Assembly (NCBI GenBank): GCA_028565635.1
Contig: JAOXYB010068090.1
Coordinates: forward strand, 1 to 10,087
Source: Phoronis ovalis
Taxonomy: Eukaryota > Phoronida > Phoronidae
Reading direction: 5' to 3'
Length of the DNA: 10,087 nt
The position numbers were made by a program, and so were the translations under genes. Each line of letters starts with the position of its first letter. Position 1 is the stretch's first letter. The notes below the pieces were generated by a model. The model saw only the letters and a program-made list of their open reading frames with translations. It ran no database searches and was not told the DNA's origin. Below are positions 1-8,361 of the stretch, piece by piece.

Positions 1-1921
1 AAGAGAATGTATACATTATAATACTTTTAGCCTATAGTTTTAAAGATACATTGTAACAAAGATAACTAAGAAATAAATGGTTCTCGCCCCCTTAAAATAG
101 ACATGTAACTGAACTTCTGTTTCTGTATAGAAACCAATGAAAAACACAAAACAACATTTGCAAAATATGTTGTAGACAATACTTATATATTATCAATAAC
201 TGGCAGATAGTTGGAGATTTATAACTGACAAATTCTTCACTAGCATTTGCTAAAACACTGATTTGTTTAACTAAAATTAACAAAACACAGCTTTCATGAA
301 TGCTGTCAGGAAAAAAGATATCTAAGACTATGAAGTTTCAAGCACTACCACAATGTTGGTTTTGCCTCATGGTCAAATAAGTACAAAAGCTGTCAAGAAT
401 TCTTCAACTCTCATGAGAGAAGTTCGCTATGATTGTGTACAATATCAGAAATGTCCCACACTGCTTAATTGCAAGGTATCATATTTCTATCTCATCTCTT
501 AAAATTAAAATATCCTGGTTGAGGAATAACATGACATAATATAAAGCTGATGAAATCTTGTAAATTGTTTAAGTTTTTATAAAATCAGTACCACTGATTC
601 TTTCTTCTTTTTTAAAACATGAGTGAACTTTTTTAAAAACAGGACTGAAGGAATAATATCTTTTGTAATTTTCTATTTTGGTGAATATTATTCTCAATGA
701 AAGTTTGTAATCTAATACTAGAACAATCATAAATGACTACAGGAAATATATGTACGTGAAGACAAACTGTTTCTGACACACACATCCAGATTGCCAGTTA
801 TGCCAAGTTATTTAATTTCTGGTAAAAATATCTGCAATCAGTTAATAGTTATAGATTAAGATACTTTTATGATTAATTATGTTTATAAAATTATGTTAAA
901 ACAAATTTCCATGTGGAGTGAATTAAGCTGACAAATCACTTTGTATTGAAGAAATTGCACAATATATGTCTTGACAGGCTAATCAATTGGAAAAATTAAA
1001 TTACTTACTCCAGAAAAGTTAATTAAAATAAAAAGAATAAAGAAACAGGCATGTTCCATTTTTTTTATTCATAACGAGATTTAAACTAAGGGGAAAATAT
1101 GTATAAATAGTACATTTCACTGCCCAACCAATCTTGCTACATTTTACACTGTCTTCATTTTAATTTTAGTAAATTTGTGCTTTGAGAGATATACAGTTTC
1201 ATCAAAACGTAACTTTTTTTTTTTCAAATTAGTGAGAACATTTTCTTCAACATAATGTTACATATATGAGCAATTCCCTCAAACAGCCTAACAGAATAAT
1301 TAACTTCTAAAAATTGAGCAAATTTATTGGATAAACAGTGTGAATGTAGTTATAAGCTTGCAGCTGAATTATTTTACACAGTATGATATTGAACAAAGGC
1401 ATTAAAAATATAATTGAAGTGATGGTCAAATTTCACAAAAGAAATCTTTCAAAAGTCTATTCAATTCAGTGTTTGTTGATTTATGCAAATTACATATTTT
1501 ATATACCATATGTATATTTAATAACATAATAATTCATTCCAATCTAAATTTTTCAATAATATTAATACATTTAATCTTTAAAAACAGTAAAATAATATAA
1601 AACTGTGGGTAAAACTATGCAACTGTGTAAAATAAACTAACAACTTTTTATAGTATTTAAAAAAAATTTAAAAACCTACACCACAGTTTGTTGCTCATAT
1701 GTTGATCATATAAAAAGAGTTTGAGATGACTGTCAGTGTCAGTGCTATACAGAACAGTTACTTCACCTGTTACAAATTTATGTATTTAATAGTGACCATT
1801 GTTCGAAACATTTTATTTTATTAAATGCAAAAGGGATTATTAAAAAAAATTCTTTTCATCATAGTCCACAAATTATTTGCTAGTTATTCTCTATGTAGAA
1901 AAAGTTAGGTAAAGTTCTATA
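1..1921. other. Gene-free A+T-rich DNA, no recognisable feature
   Basis: About 1.9 kb without a supportable gene. Stops are frequent in all six frames, and the only frame of note (minus strand, 92-283, 63 codons) has a low-complexity, I/L/C/F-rich translation with no motif, as expected by chance in A+T-rich DNA. Local details are minor: an 11-base T run at 1214-1224, an imperfect direct repeat GCCAGTTAT / GCCAAGTTAT at 793-811, and one POU-type octamer ATGCAAAT at 1483-1490. None of these stands out from background. Intron, intergenic DNA or a long untranslated region are all possible, and the sequence does not decide between them. Confidence 0.7.
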
Positions 1922-2068
1922 TATAGTCCCGGGGGTACTCAAGGCTCTGTCTATATAAATAAGTTAAACAAACTGTTTTTTGGCAGGGAAAAATAGTTGA
2001 GCGGATCCAGTTCTAAGCCTATGCCACATAGTCCTACACAAAATTTTGTGAAGTACCCCCGAGTATAG
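1922..2068. mobile_element. Short inverted-repeat element (MITE-like), apparently complete
   Basis: The left end reads TCCCGGGGGTACT from 1927 and the right end reads AGTACCCCCGAG up to 2063. The right end reverse-complemented is CTCGGGGGTACT, so 11 of the 12 terminal bases pair. The body is 137 bp. TATAG at 1922-1926 and again at 2064-2068 could be a 5-bp target-site duplication, though a match in A+T-rich flanks is weak evidence. Just inside the right end is a perfect 14-bp palindrome, CACAAAATTTTGTG (2037-2050). There is no coding capacity, so any movement would need enzymes supplied from elsewhere. The C/G-rich ends stand out sharply from the flanks. From memory, repeats beginning CCCGGGGGTACT and ending AGTACCCCCGGG are common in several marine invertebrate genomes; I cannot confirm the family here. 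A second, partial relative may lie at 9172-9265. Confidence 0.55.
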
Positions 2069-2790
2069 TATCTTGAAAAAAAAAGAAGAATCATGCAGAC
2101 TTTCCATTCCCACCATTCATTCAATGACTTCCAATAGCTTATGGCTTAAAGTTACACAGCCCCAAGCCGTGTTCCTATTGAAGTATATTTTAACATTTCA
2201 GGATTGATTGATTTAGAAGTGACATAGTAAACAGACAATAACAATACAAAGTGAGACTAATCAATGCAAAGCATATGTACAAGGAAAAACAGTGGAGCAG
2301 TTTATCAACTGATGACCATTTGATTAGTAACATTACCAATAAAAGGTTTAACTGTACAGAAATGTGTTTATTTTATGATAGCTTAATTTAAAAAGAGAGT
2401 AAAAAATGCGACTAATCAATGAATGAAATTTTATAGACAAACTTGATCAGTCTTATCATCCAACAGCAACTAAAAGTAACAAAATGTGCCATCTTTGCTT
2501 ATCTACATTATTTACAGTACAACATCAAAACTTTAGTGACTATCACCACAATTTAATTAAATTCCAGTTTTTATATTTTTGAGAATTATCAGGCCCTTGT
2601 TTTCCATGTTTTTGTTGATTAAAAATTAGTATATTATATATCAAAGTTACTGGTACAAAAACAAAATAAATATTATGAAGACTAAGCAGAGTATAGCCAG
2701 TGTTAATAAGTGTTATCCAATGGCTTGTATTCAGATGCCATGCAGAGTTAATCCCATTTATAATAATTGCTTTTAAATTAAATAATCCTA
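2069..2790. other. Gene-free A+T-rich DNA, no recognisable feature
   Basis: No supportable gene. The longest frame here (minus strand, 2543-2809, 88 codons) is hydrophobic and I/L/N/Y-rich, with no recognised motif, and its start runs into the adjacent foldback. It is most likely a chance frame. A 12-base direct repeat, GACTAATCAATG at 2255-2266 and 2410-2421, is within what chance gives at this base composition. Confidence 0.65.
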
Positions 2791-2895
2791 TAAACTGATA
2801 ACCATACAAAGATACAAGACTAAAGCAGATTTAAGAGCTGCCAGGGTAATCCCTGCCTGAAGCTAATATCTGCTTTATTTGTAAATATCAGTTTA
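2791..2895. repeat. Compact nested foldback (105 bp), possible tiny MITE or structured RNA
   Basis: Three inverted repeats are nested about one centre. Outer: TAAACTGATA (2791-2800) pairs perfectly with TATCAGTTTA (2886-2895). Middle: TAAAGCAGAT (2821-2830) pairs perfectly with ATCTGCTTTA (2868-2877). Core: AGCT (2836-2839) can pair with AGCT (2861-2864), and CAGGG (2842-2846) pairs with CCCTG (2851-2855) around a TAAT loop. The 57-nt inner part (2821-2877) could fold as a stem-loop if transcribed from either strand. Its continuous pairing is shorter and more interrupted than in a typical microRNA precursor, and I recognise no known mature microRNA in it. No target duplication is evident. A small non-autonomous repeat is the simpler reading; an RNA structure is possible. 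Confidence 0.5.
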
Positions 2896-3225
2896 ATTCT
2901 GCAACACCTAGGCTCAAAGGCTACACACTGCCATTGTCTAGACAATGTGAAATAACTCAGCCCTAACTGAGGCACAACTCTAATCTGCCCAGTGGGACAA
3001 AGTGGTTTGCATTAAATAAATAGTGGTGCTATTATTAGGCTACAGTTGTTAAGTAGAATTTTAAAGTTACAAATTATCAAAATAAAATTAGAAACCAATG
3101 GAATTGAAAAATGCAAAATCAATCATTTGACACAAAGAATTATTTTGGCAAGTGAGCAATAACGAAATCCAGATTGATTAACCTTTTTTTAAATTTTTTG
3201 CTGTTTTTTAATGTATGGAAACACA
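2896..3225. other. Gene-free stretch with a 16-bp palindrome
   Basis: No gene is seen. A perfect 16-bp palindrome, CATTGTCTAGACAATG, lies at 2932-2947, about 40 bp outside the preceding foldback. At this base composition roughly 0.4 perfect 16-bp palindromes would be expected in 10 kb by my estimate, so it may be chance. The part from 2896 to about 3010 is somewhat less A+T-rich than its surroundings and could belong to the same inserted unit as the foldback, but I find no boundary that shows this. Confidence 0.45.
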
Positions 3226-3252
3226 TTAGCCCCATTCACACTAGACGATCTT

Positions 3253-3303
3253 TACCGCGGTTGGAATCACCGCGGTTTACAAAAAAAAATTACTGCAGTT
3301 TAA
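3253..3303 (+). repeat. Three-copy ACCGCGGT-type palindrome, one copy CpG-decayed
   Basis: ACCGCGGT, a perfect 8-bp palindrome, occurs at 3254-3261 and 3269-3276. A third related site, ACTGCAGT, follows an A run at 3292-3299. The third differs from the first two by C to T at the first CpG and G to A at the second. Those are the two changes expected from deamination of methylated CpG. The following bases (TTTA) also match between copies two and three. The arrangement suggests an old repeated motif in a CpG-methylated genome. Its function, if any, is unknown. Confidence 0.45.
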
Positions 3304-3378
3304 TATTGTATTCACACACATCAATAGTACACAAAGCAAACAGCAATAACACTAGTCATGAACATTAGTGGAGCAAAA

Positions 3379-3421
3379 GTACATCCGGTAGTGCATGTGC
3401 AGTCGTACATTTTTCAACATG
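3379..3421 (+). promoter_or_regulatory. Weak promoter-like motif cluster ahead of an ATG
   Basis: CATCCGG (3382-3388) resembles an ETS-type site. GTGCATGTGCAG (3391-3402) looks like an NRF1-type GCGCATGCGCAG site with both CpGs converted to TpG. AACATGG at 3416-3422 gives an ATG with G at +4. GTACAT occurs twice (3379-3384 and 3405-3410). The order of ETS-like site, NRF1-like site and start codon is reminiscent of TATA-less animal promoters, but each motif is short and the NRF1 reading relies on assumed decay. The downstream frame is only 50 codons, so this may be a dead promoter of an old element or coincidence. Confidence 0.15.
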
Positions 3422-3508
3422 GTGTTAAATGCAAATCAAACTGGCCAAACTTACCTGTTGATTATGCATTTGAGAAGTGACGCATATATGAGTATATTTT
3501 ATAATGCC

Positions 3509-3597
3509 ATGCCATCTGTAGGAATAAATATCAAAATTATATATTTAATATATGCATATATATCCAGCTAAAATATAATAATTTTGACAGATGCATG
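3509..3597. repeat. Imperfect A+T-rich foldback
   Basis: TCAAAATTAT(ATATTT) at 3531-3546 pairs with AAATATAATAATTTTGA at 3571-3587 with a one-base gap. Outside it, GCCATCTGT (3511-3519) pairs with ACAGATGC (3587-3594) with one extra base, and the left arm carries about 11 extra bases between the two blocks. The centre is A+T-rich around TATATGCATATA. Low complexity makes part of the inner pairing easy to get by chance, while the outer CATCTGT/ACAGATG block is less so. It could be a degraded MITE. Confidence 0.35.
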
Positions 3598-4489
3598 ATA
3601 TAACCATCTCCTAGACCATTATTTATAAATAGTTATGTGCTACACAAGTGTTGTATATACAAAGTAAAAACAATTTGTATAGTGAAGTATCAGTTGTGAT
3701 TTGTTTTCATAAGGTCTGTAGACAAATGTTGCAAGTCAGAGATGATCATCATCTGGGAGGTCATTGTAACATTTCAAAGAATCTGTGTTGAAAATTACAC
3801 TGTAATATCGTTCTTGTAGTTTTAAAGATCAGTAATTCTTCAGAAAACATTTTTTTTATTCTGTTCATCACCTCTATTTTCCTTTTTCATTTCGTAGTAG
3901 TGATGGTTATTCTTGCAGGATTTTATAACAATGAACCGATAAAATCATCCCTCTAAATCATATACTACATGTCTCCATGTAGGAAGAAACTTCTAGTTGT
4001 ATAATATTATCAGTACAGACAACTACTTTATTCTTCTGAAATTTACAGGATACATCAAGCAGATATTAACAAAATGACAAATTTCAACAGCCTCTTTAGG
4101 TCCTAAAATTAAAGCCCAGTGTAGCCTCAACTATAATTACATAATTTCAAAAGTAGCATACTGCACAAATAGACATATAATCAGACAAATTACCAGGCTC
4201 CTGTTATCTATAATTCTCCAGTCCCAAAACCTGCTTTAGATGTTCATATATTTTGCAATTATGGCCTACTATGCTGGGGCAGGATACTTAAAAATAAATA
4301 ACTGGTATTGGTATTTGCATTTTTTTCTTTCATTTAAAGTATAATCTTCTGTGAAACAAAAAATTAATTTTCTGCCTTGGAATAAAGTTGCTCAGGGAAA
4401 AGATTGAGATTACACCCACTCCCAGAAGGTTACAAAGGTTTGCAGTTCTGTCTTTTTTCTCCCATCAGGCATTTTATAAGTCCTAAGAA
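3598..4489. other. Gene-free A+T-rich DNA, no recognisable feature
   Basis: No supportable gene. Local items are trivial: a GATGATCATC palindrome at 3741-3750 and an octamer ATTTGCAT at 4313-4320. The frame starting at 4404 runs into the foldback element at 4490 and is explained by it. Nothing else stands out on either strand. Confidence 0.65.
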
Positions 4490-4819
4490 TCAGGCCTACC
4501 TAACCAGCGTTGACTGGAACTATCAATCAGTACTTGCAAACCTGCTTCCTAACATTCGAACCCGTATTTCGCACCAAAATTCCTCGAACCTGCTGTTCAA
4601 GTCTCCGGAGACTCTAACAGCACTTGTGGAGACTGGAACAGCAGGTTCGACTCTCTGGAAATCTGTTCGAGTTTCTGGCAACTTGTGTGAGTCCGCGAAA
4701 ATGACAGATTAAGTAGCAGGAATTTCAGTTCGAAATCCAGAAAAAGGGTTTGAATGGTAGGAAACAGGTTTTGCGAGTATGGATTGATGGTTGAGTCCAC
4801 ACTGGTTAGGTAGGCCTGA
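4490..4819. mobile_element. 330-bp foldback element (MITE-like) with long terminal inverted repeats
   Basis: The left arm, 4490-4563, and the right arm, 4746-4819, are both 74 bp and are inverted copies of one another. The outermost 18 bases, TCAGGCCTACCTAACCAG, pair perfectly, and the remainder pairs at roughly 80 percent with a few single-base gaps. Inside the arms a second pairing zone continues: ATTTCG 4566-4571 with CGAAAT 4731-4736, and AAATTCCT 4577-4584 with AGGAATTT 4718-4725. In the centre is a separate strong hairpin (4584-4650). The element is clearly richer in G+C and CpG than its flanks, which fits an insertion. No target duplication is convincing; the best is AGAAT (4486-4490) against AGAGT (4820-4824) if the ends are moved in by one base. 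Open frames at 4404-4712 (plus) and 4597-4800 (minus) cross it and are by-products of its composition. It encodes no transposase, so it would be non-autonomous. The superfamily cannot be assigned from this copy. Confidence 0.82.
4584..4650. repeat. Central hairpin built on a ~22-bp repeated unit
   Basis: TCGAACCTGCTGTTC (4584-4598) pairs perfectly with GAACAGCAGGTTCGA (4636-4650). After one mismatch, AGTCTCC (4600-4606) pairs with GGAGACT (4628-4634). That makes 22 of 23 positions paired around a 21-base loop. The same AGTCTCC is also the left half of a perfect 14-bp palindrome, AGTCTCCGGAGACT (4600-4613), so two alternative foldings compete. The cause is a short tandem repeat: 4607-4627 and 4628-4649 share GGAGACT, then AACAGCA at the same offset. 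A third weak copy may follow. Transcripts of either strand would form a stable stem. Confidence 0.75.
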
Positions 4820-5557
4820 GAGTGAAGACATCATGAAAAAAATTGACTTTTATGATAAAAGTAGGTGTTAAATGCGTTGATCAGGCAGACAACTACAAAA
4901 TTAGTTAATAACATAAAACAAATATGGCATTTTAGAAGCAAATAACTTCACTTAAAATTGATAAACCAACAGAGGAAGCAGCTGCAAGCAACAGTTTTTA
5001 ATATTTAGTTTTGATTAAAATGTCCTTTATACACAAATGCGGTTTATGAAAGCAAAAGTCGTGATGTTTTCGAAACATACCAACTCAAAACACTAGCTGT
5101 TGGCAAACACCTATCATATATCCTAGCCTGTTTAAATATATGCTTCCATTTACTGTGAAGTGTGATTTTTCATACAAAACCCATTTTATTTATTGTACAA
5201 GACCCTAGTTTTTCTTACCTCTAATAGTCAATATTTGCAAGTGTATATTAAATTACAGTAGCACACCTTAACTATTACAAAACATAAAGAATGCAAGATA
5301 AGTGTATTATACACTACATTTAGACCAGGTGTTTACTGTCTGCAGAAGGCCTACACAATTCATTGAATTTTTTAGTTACAAGGTCTACAAACAAGCTATT
5401 TAACTCCTTTTATATATCTCTTCAATTTCTTGTTCAAACAAATGTTAGGGCTTTTGGAAATTTTTCCCTTTATAATGTACCGTTTAACAAAAAAAATTAT
5501 TGGAATAAAATTTAAATCTAGGGTCTTTTCTAAAAATAGCAATCCACTGTGGTATTA

Positions 5558-5592
5558 ATATTATATTGCTATATTTATATTATATTGCTATA
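5558..5592 (+). repeat. Short tandem duplication, 16 bases repeated at 19-base spacing
   Basis: ATATTATATTGCTATA occurs at 5558-5573 and exactly again at 5577-5592, separated by TTT. This is a simple local duplication in A+T-rich DNA, most easily explained by replication slippage. No function is suggested. Confidence 0.7.
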
Positions 5593-6022
5593 GACACAGA
5601 CAGGTATTTATGTAACTACAAAGTTAGTAAGGCTTTGTGCGAATTGATCTTAGTTGTCTCCATTTACTGGTAAACCCCACACACATATATATATCTGTTT
5701 TATCACATTTCTGCAAAGAAAAGAGGTGCACTGTGTCACCCTTACAAGAGGACATGCCATTAATTGCAAAACACACCACCAGGAGTGATCATAATCTAAA
5801 TTCCTGCTGGGACAGTTCATTAATAAAAATAATCACTGACCACAAAAACAAGTTTTTAATGAATTGATTTTTTAACAAGTGTGTAGGAAATATGAACAAG
5901 TAATTGCTGTGACATGTGCAAGTGTTAACAGAAACAAAAATCAACTTTTAAACAGCTTTTGAATGACAAGTAGAAGTTTTTAGTTTAGTCAATTTTATTC
6001 AAATAATTTCAATGTATTATTA

Positions 6023-6042
6023 ACATGTGTCAAGACACATGT
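6023..6042. repeat. Near-perfect palindrome, 9-bp arms
   Basis: ACATGTGTC (6023-6031) and GACACATGT (6034-6042) are perfect inverted copies separated by AA. Directly after it, CCACAAGT is present twice (6043-6050 and 6053-6060). By my estimate about one such short-loop hairpin would be expected by chance in a window of this size and composition, so it is recorded as structure only. Confidence 0.5.
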
Positions 6043-8040
6043 CCACAAGTTGCCACAAGTACAGACTTTAACTAAATTTTCCTATATTATTCAGGTAATT
6101 TCCAAAATAAAGTATCACACATGCCTGTAGATACAGATTATACATGTTAAGCAGGGGTTTGTGTACAAATATCAACATGCTTGACCCTCTTTGTAATACT
6201 AATGTTTGTTCTTGAGATTGTTAAATGTTAAAAAAATAAGCACCTTTCATCTTTCTAAATGGGTCTCCATGTATTTTTATGTAGTAGGCATATTTTTCAT
6301 AAAAAAACATGAACGAAAACATTTTCTATCCAAAGAAACTGTTCACAGATGTAACATCAAAATGAAAATCAATTTTTGCTTTTCAGTGATACTGTTGACA
6401 AAGTTTGAAATATTAAATGTTAGCTTCCAGAATTAAGTAACAGCGATATCACACCTGGTAAAAAGCATACACAGGTAAAAGTCACCTGACATTAGCAGTA
6501 TTCTATTACGTACACCAGACAGTTTTGACAGTTGTCACATATAAAAAGCTTCAATTAAGGGTTAAGCATGATTTTTTATTCATTACAAAAAACTGTTTTT
6601 AAATATGCCCAAACATCAAATGTATAATATTGCTATCATTTAATACTGACTTTATGTATAATAATAATACAACCACTTTATAAGCTTAGTTTTTTAAAAC
6701 CAACTGTTTTGTTCCGCTAACATTGATAACAAAAGGTAAAAGTTTTGAGAGGAAATATGAGCCAAGGTACATGATAACTTAGCTGTTTATCTTTTGAGCC
6801 ATTAAAACATGTTTGCTTGAACTTAGGATATCCGAAACCTCTAATTGTTCAAGCTAGGACTTCTCCCATGGTTTTTCTTATGTAGACAAGAAAATAAAGT
6901 TAACAGACAATAGAATTTTCATCAACATCAGAAATTTGTAAATTTTGTAGTATTCAGATTATTTGTATAGCAAACCGCAACAGTTAAATTTTACAACTTT
7001 GAAAACACTTCTGTTTTTGATAAATGCTTGGATATATTGATGTATTATTAGAGTAAACCTTATCCATACTACAACAGATTATAGTACCTCACTTTTGTCA
7101 CAAAAACTTGTAACAAACTGTAGGATTTATAAATTTAGTCCAAGACTGTAATCTTGATTTTGAAGAGTCACTGCCTAATTTCAGCCTTCTCACAAGATGT
7201 TCCTGTCATTTAAAATAGGTTTAATGAAGATAAGATTTGTGAGATGGAGAATTAACTATTCTCAAAAGTAGATTCACTTTTGGACCAGCTGGTACTGTAG
7301 CAGTATCTCTGATTCCCATGGTGATTTCAGGACATCAGATCTAATTATTATAATATGAGACAACAGAATAAAACAGCTATAATCATCCTATCAGGTTTCT
7401 TGCATACTTTATTCTATCACCAATACACAGGTCAAGATCCCTTTAGATATTTTTTACATCAAACTCAACTAGTTCCCAGTAAGGTAAATTAAGCAGGACA
7501 GGCCTCTATAAACTGATAGCTCCTATCTATATTTTTTATATTGTATATCCAATCTCTACACATTAACACCTATTTAGATAATTTTGTTTCCAAATTTAAT
7601 CTGGACACCTACTTTAGGATAAATAGATAAAACAGAAAGTGCCTGATGTACAGTTGGACTTTTTTTATGTTTAAGAGGAAATATGATCCTTCCATTCCCT
7701 CAGTGTGTCTGTACAAATTAACAGTTCAGGAACCAATGGACCATTGTTGCCATGCTCAACACCAAGCAACAAACTTTGATATCTAAGAACTTTTATACAG
7801 TTTTACAATTAAATCTGAGTTCCATTGCCAACCATGCTGTCTAAACAAACAGTTCAGATAAAAAGGTTCAATTAGTTCATTACAAATAATCACACTTTAG
7901 TACACACTGGTGACTTTTGAGGAAGTTTGTTTTAAATGTTTGACAGGTCTGTGGTTTGATTTTAGGGACAAGTTAAATTTGAAACTTGTATTAGCATAAC
8001 ATCAACTTGTGGTGTTTCCTTTTGAAGTACTTGAGAGTGC

Positions 8041-8361
8041 AGTTACGAAATAGTGCAACTTATGCAGTGTGAATGCAAAGTTTGACAATGGTCAAGTATC
8101 ATAGACGCCATACGGTATCGCATAAGCATAGCTGTCTAGTGGAGAAATTTTGTTATGGACAGCCATGACATTTGGCATTATGGCTGCGGAGTTACAAGGC
8201 AGTTGCTGTGTAGAGCTGGGGTTTCCTCTGATAAACTGCCGAGTTACAATATGTATATAATGTTACTATATAACAGCTATAGTGTGTGCAATAGTCTCTG
8301 GCAGAAAAAGCTCTTCCAAGCCAGTGGCAATTTTATATTAAATATTAAAACATTCTATTAA
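8041..8361. other. Less A+T-rich, CpG-bearing segment of unknown nature
   Basis: This segment has at least six CpGs, mostly between 8046 and 8240, and less A+T than its flanks. An open frame runs from an ATG at 8155 to 8361 (68 codons, plus strand). Its first 30 or so residues are mixed in composition and cysteine-containing, and the rest looks like translated A+T-rich DNA. I recognise no family. CAGCCAT (8160-8166) and ATGGCTG (8180-8186) form a 7-bp stem at the start of that frame. A decayed transposable element, a small exon or a regulatory element are all possible. I do not call it a gene. Confidence 0.35.

Larger units (their letters stand above)
3226..3440. other. CpG-bearing island, probably a decayed repeat or element end
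   Basis: This stretch carries several CpG dinucleotides in a window that has few. It opens with GCCCCATTCACACTAG (from 3229), directly preceded by TTA. The octamer ATTCACAC occurs at 3234-3241 and 3310-3317, bracketing a repeated ACCGCGGT palindrome. Farther right are ACATCCGGTA (3381-3390) and GTGCATGTGCAG (3391-3402), just upstream of an ATG at 3419. From memory, PIF/Harbinger-type DNA transposons insert at TTA/TAA and some have ends containing a CATTCACAC-like run, so one end of such an element is a possible identity. No matching opposite end ending in GTGTGAATGGGGC is found in the window, so this stays an inference. Confidence 0.35.
4820..8040. other. 3.2-kb gene-free A+T-rich tract
   Basis: No supportable gene. 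The frames at 5637-5867 and 6206-6436 (76 codons each, plus strand) have no recognisable motif and the composition of random A+T-rich DNA. Small local items are a short tandem duplication at 5558-5592, a 9-bp hairpin at 6023-6042, three CAGGT/ACCTG cores at 6453-6488, and a CAATGG-A-CCATTG inverted repeat at 7734-7746. One frame at about 7240-7342 gives a protein-like glycine/valine-containing stretch of about 34 codons with no start and no recognised family, so it is not called. I see no inserted element with clear ends in this tract. Confidence 0.65.

Noticed and set aside
92-283. 63-codon minus-strand open frame as a gene
   Set aside because: No motif, low-complexity I/L/C/F-rich translation, and a length expected by chance in A+T-rich DNA.
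2255-2421. Direct repeat GACTAATCAATG at 2255-2266 and 2410-2421, with a near inverted copy near 2316
   Set aside because: By my estimate about a dozen exact 12-base repeat pairs are expected by chance in a 10-kb window of this composition.
2543-2809. 88-codon minus-strand open frame as a membrane protein
   Set aside because: Hydrophobicity follows from the A+T-rich codons. There is no recognised family, and the start lies inside the foldback at 2791-2895.
3174-3368. 64-codon plus-strand open frame
   Set aside because: It begins in a T-rich tract and then runs through the ACCGCGGT repeat region. No protein-like conservation is recognised.
4641-4655. GGTTCGACTCT-like run resembling a tRNA B box
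   Set aside because: The flanking bases do not form a T-arm stem, no A box or acceptor stem is found at the right spacing, and the run belongs to the central hairpin.
4404-4800. 102-codon plus-strand and 67-codon minus-strand open frames
   Set aside because: Both run through the inverted arms and tandem unit of the foldback element. The serine/threonine/leucine-rich repeats in their translations come from the DNA repeat.
5637-6436. Two 76-codon plus-strand frames (5637-5867 and 6206-6436)
   Set aside because: No recognised motif, random-like composition, and no coding context such as splice-site-flanked exons that I can support.
6453-6488. Three CAGGT/ACCTG cores within 36 bases as a ZEB/Snail-type regulatory site
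   Set aside because: Five-base cores are very common, and nothing nearby identifies a gene or promoter for them to act on.
2788-7518. 13-base match CTATAAACTGATA at 2788-2800 and 7506-7518 as a second copy of the foldback end
   Set aside because: Similarity stops immediately outside the 13 bases, and a few such matches are expected by chance at this composition.
3229-8080. A 4.8-kb transposon bounded by CATTCACACT (3233-3242) and its reverse complement (8066-8075)
   Set aside because: Only 10 bases match, the sequence outside the motif at the right end does not match the left, and no transposase frame is seen between them.
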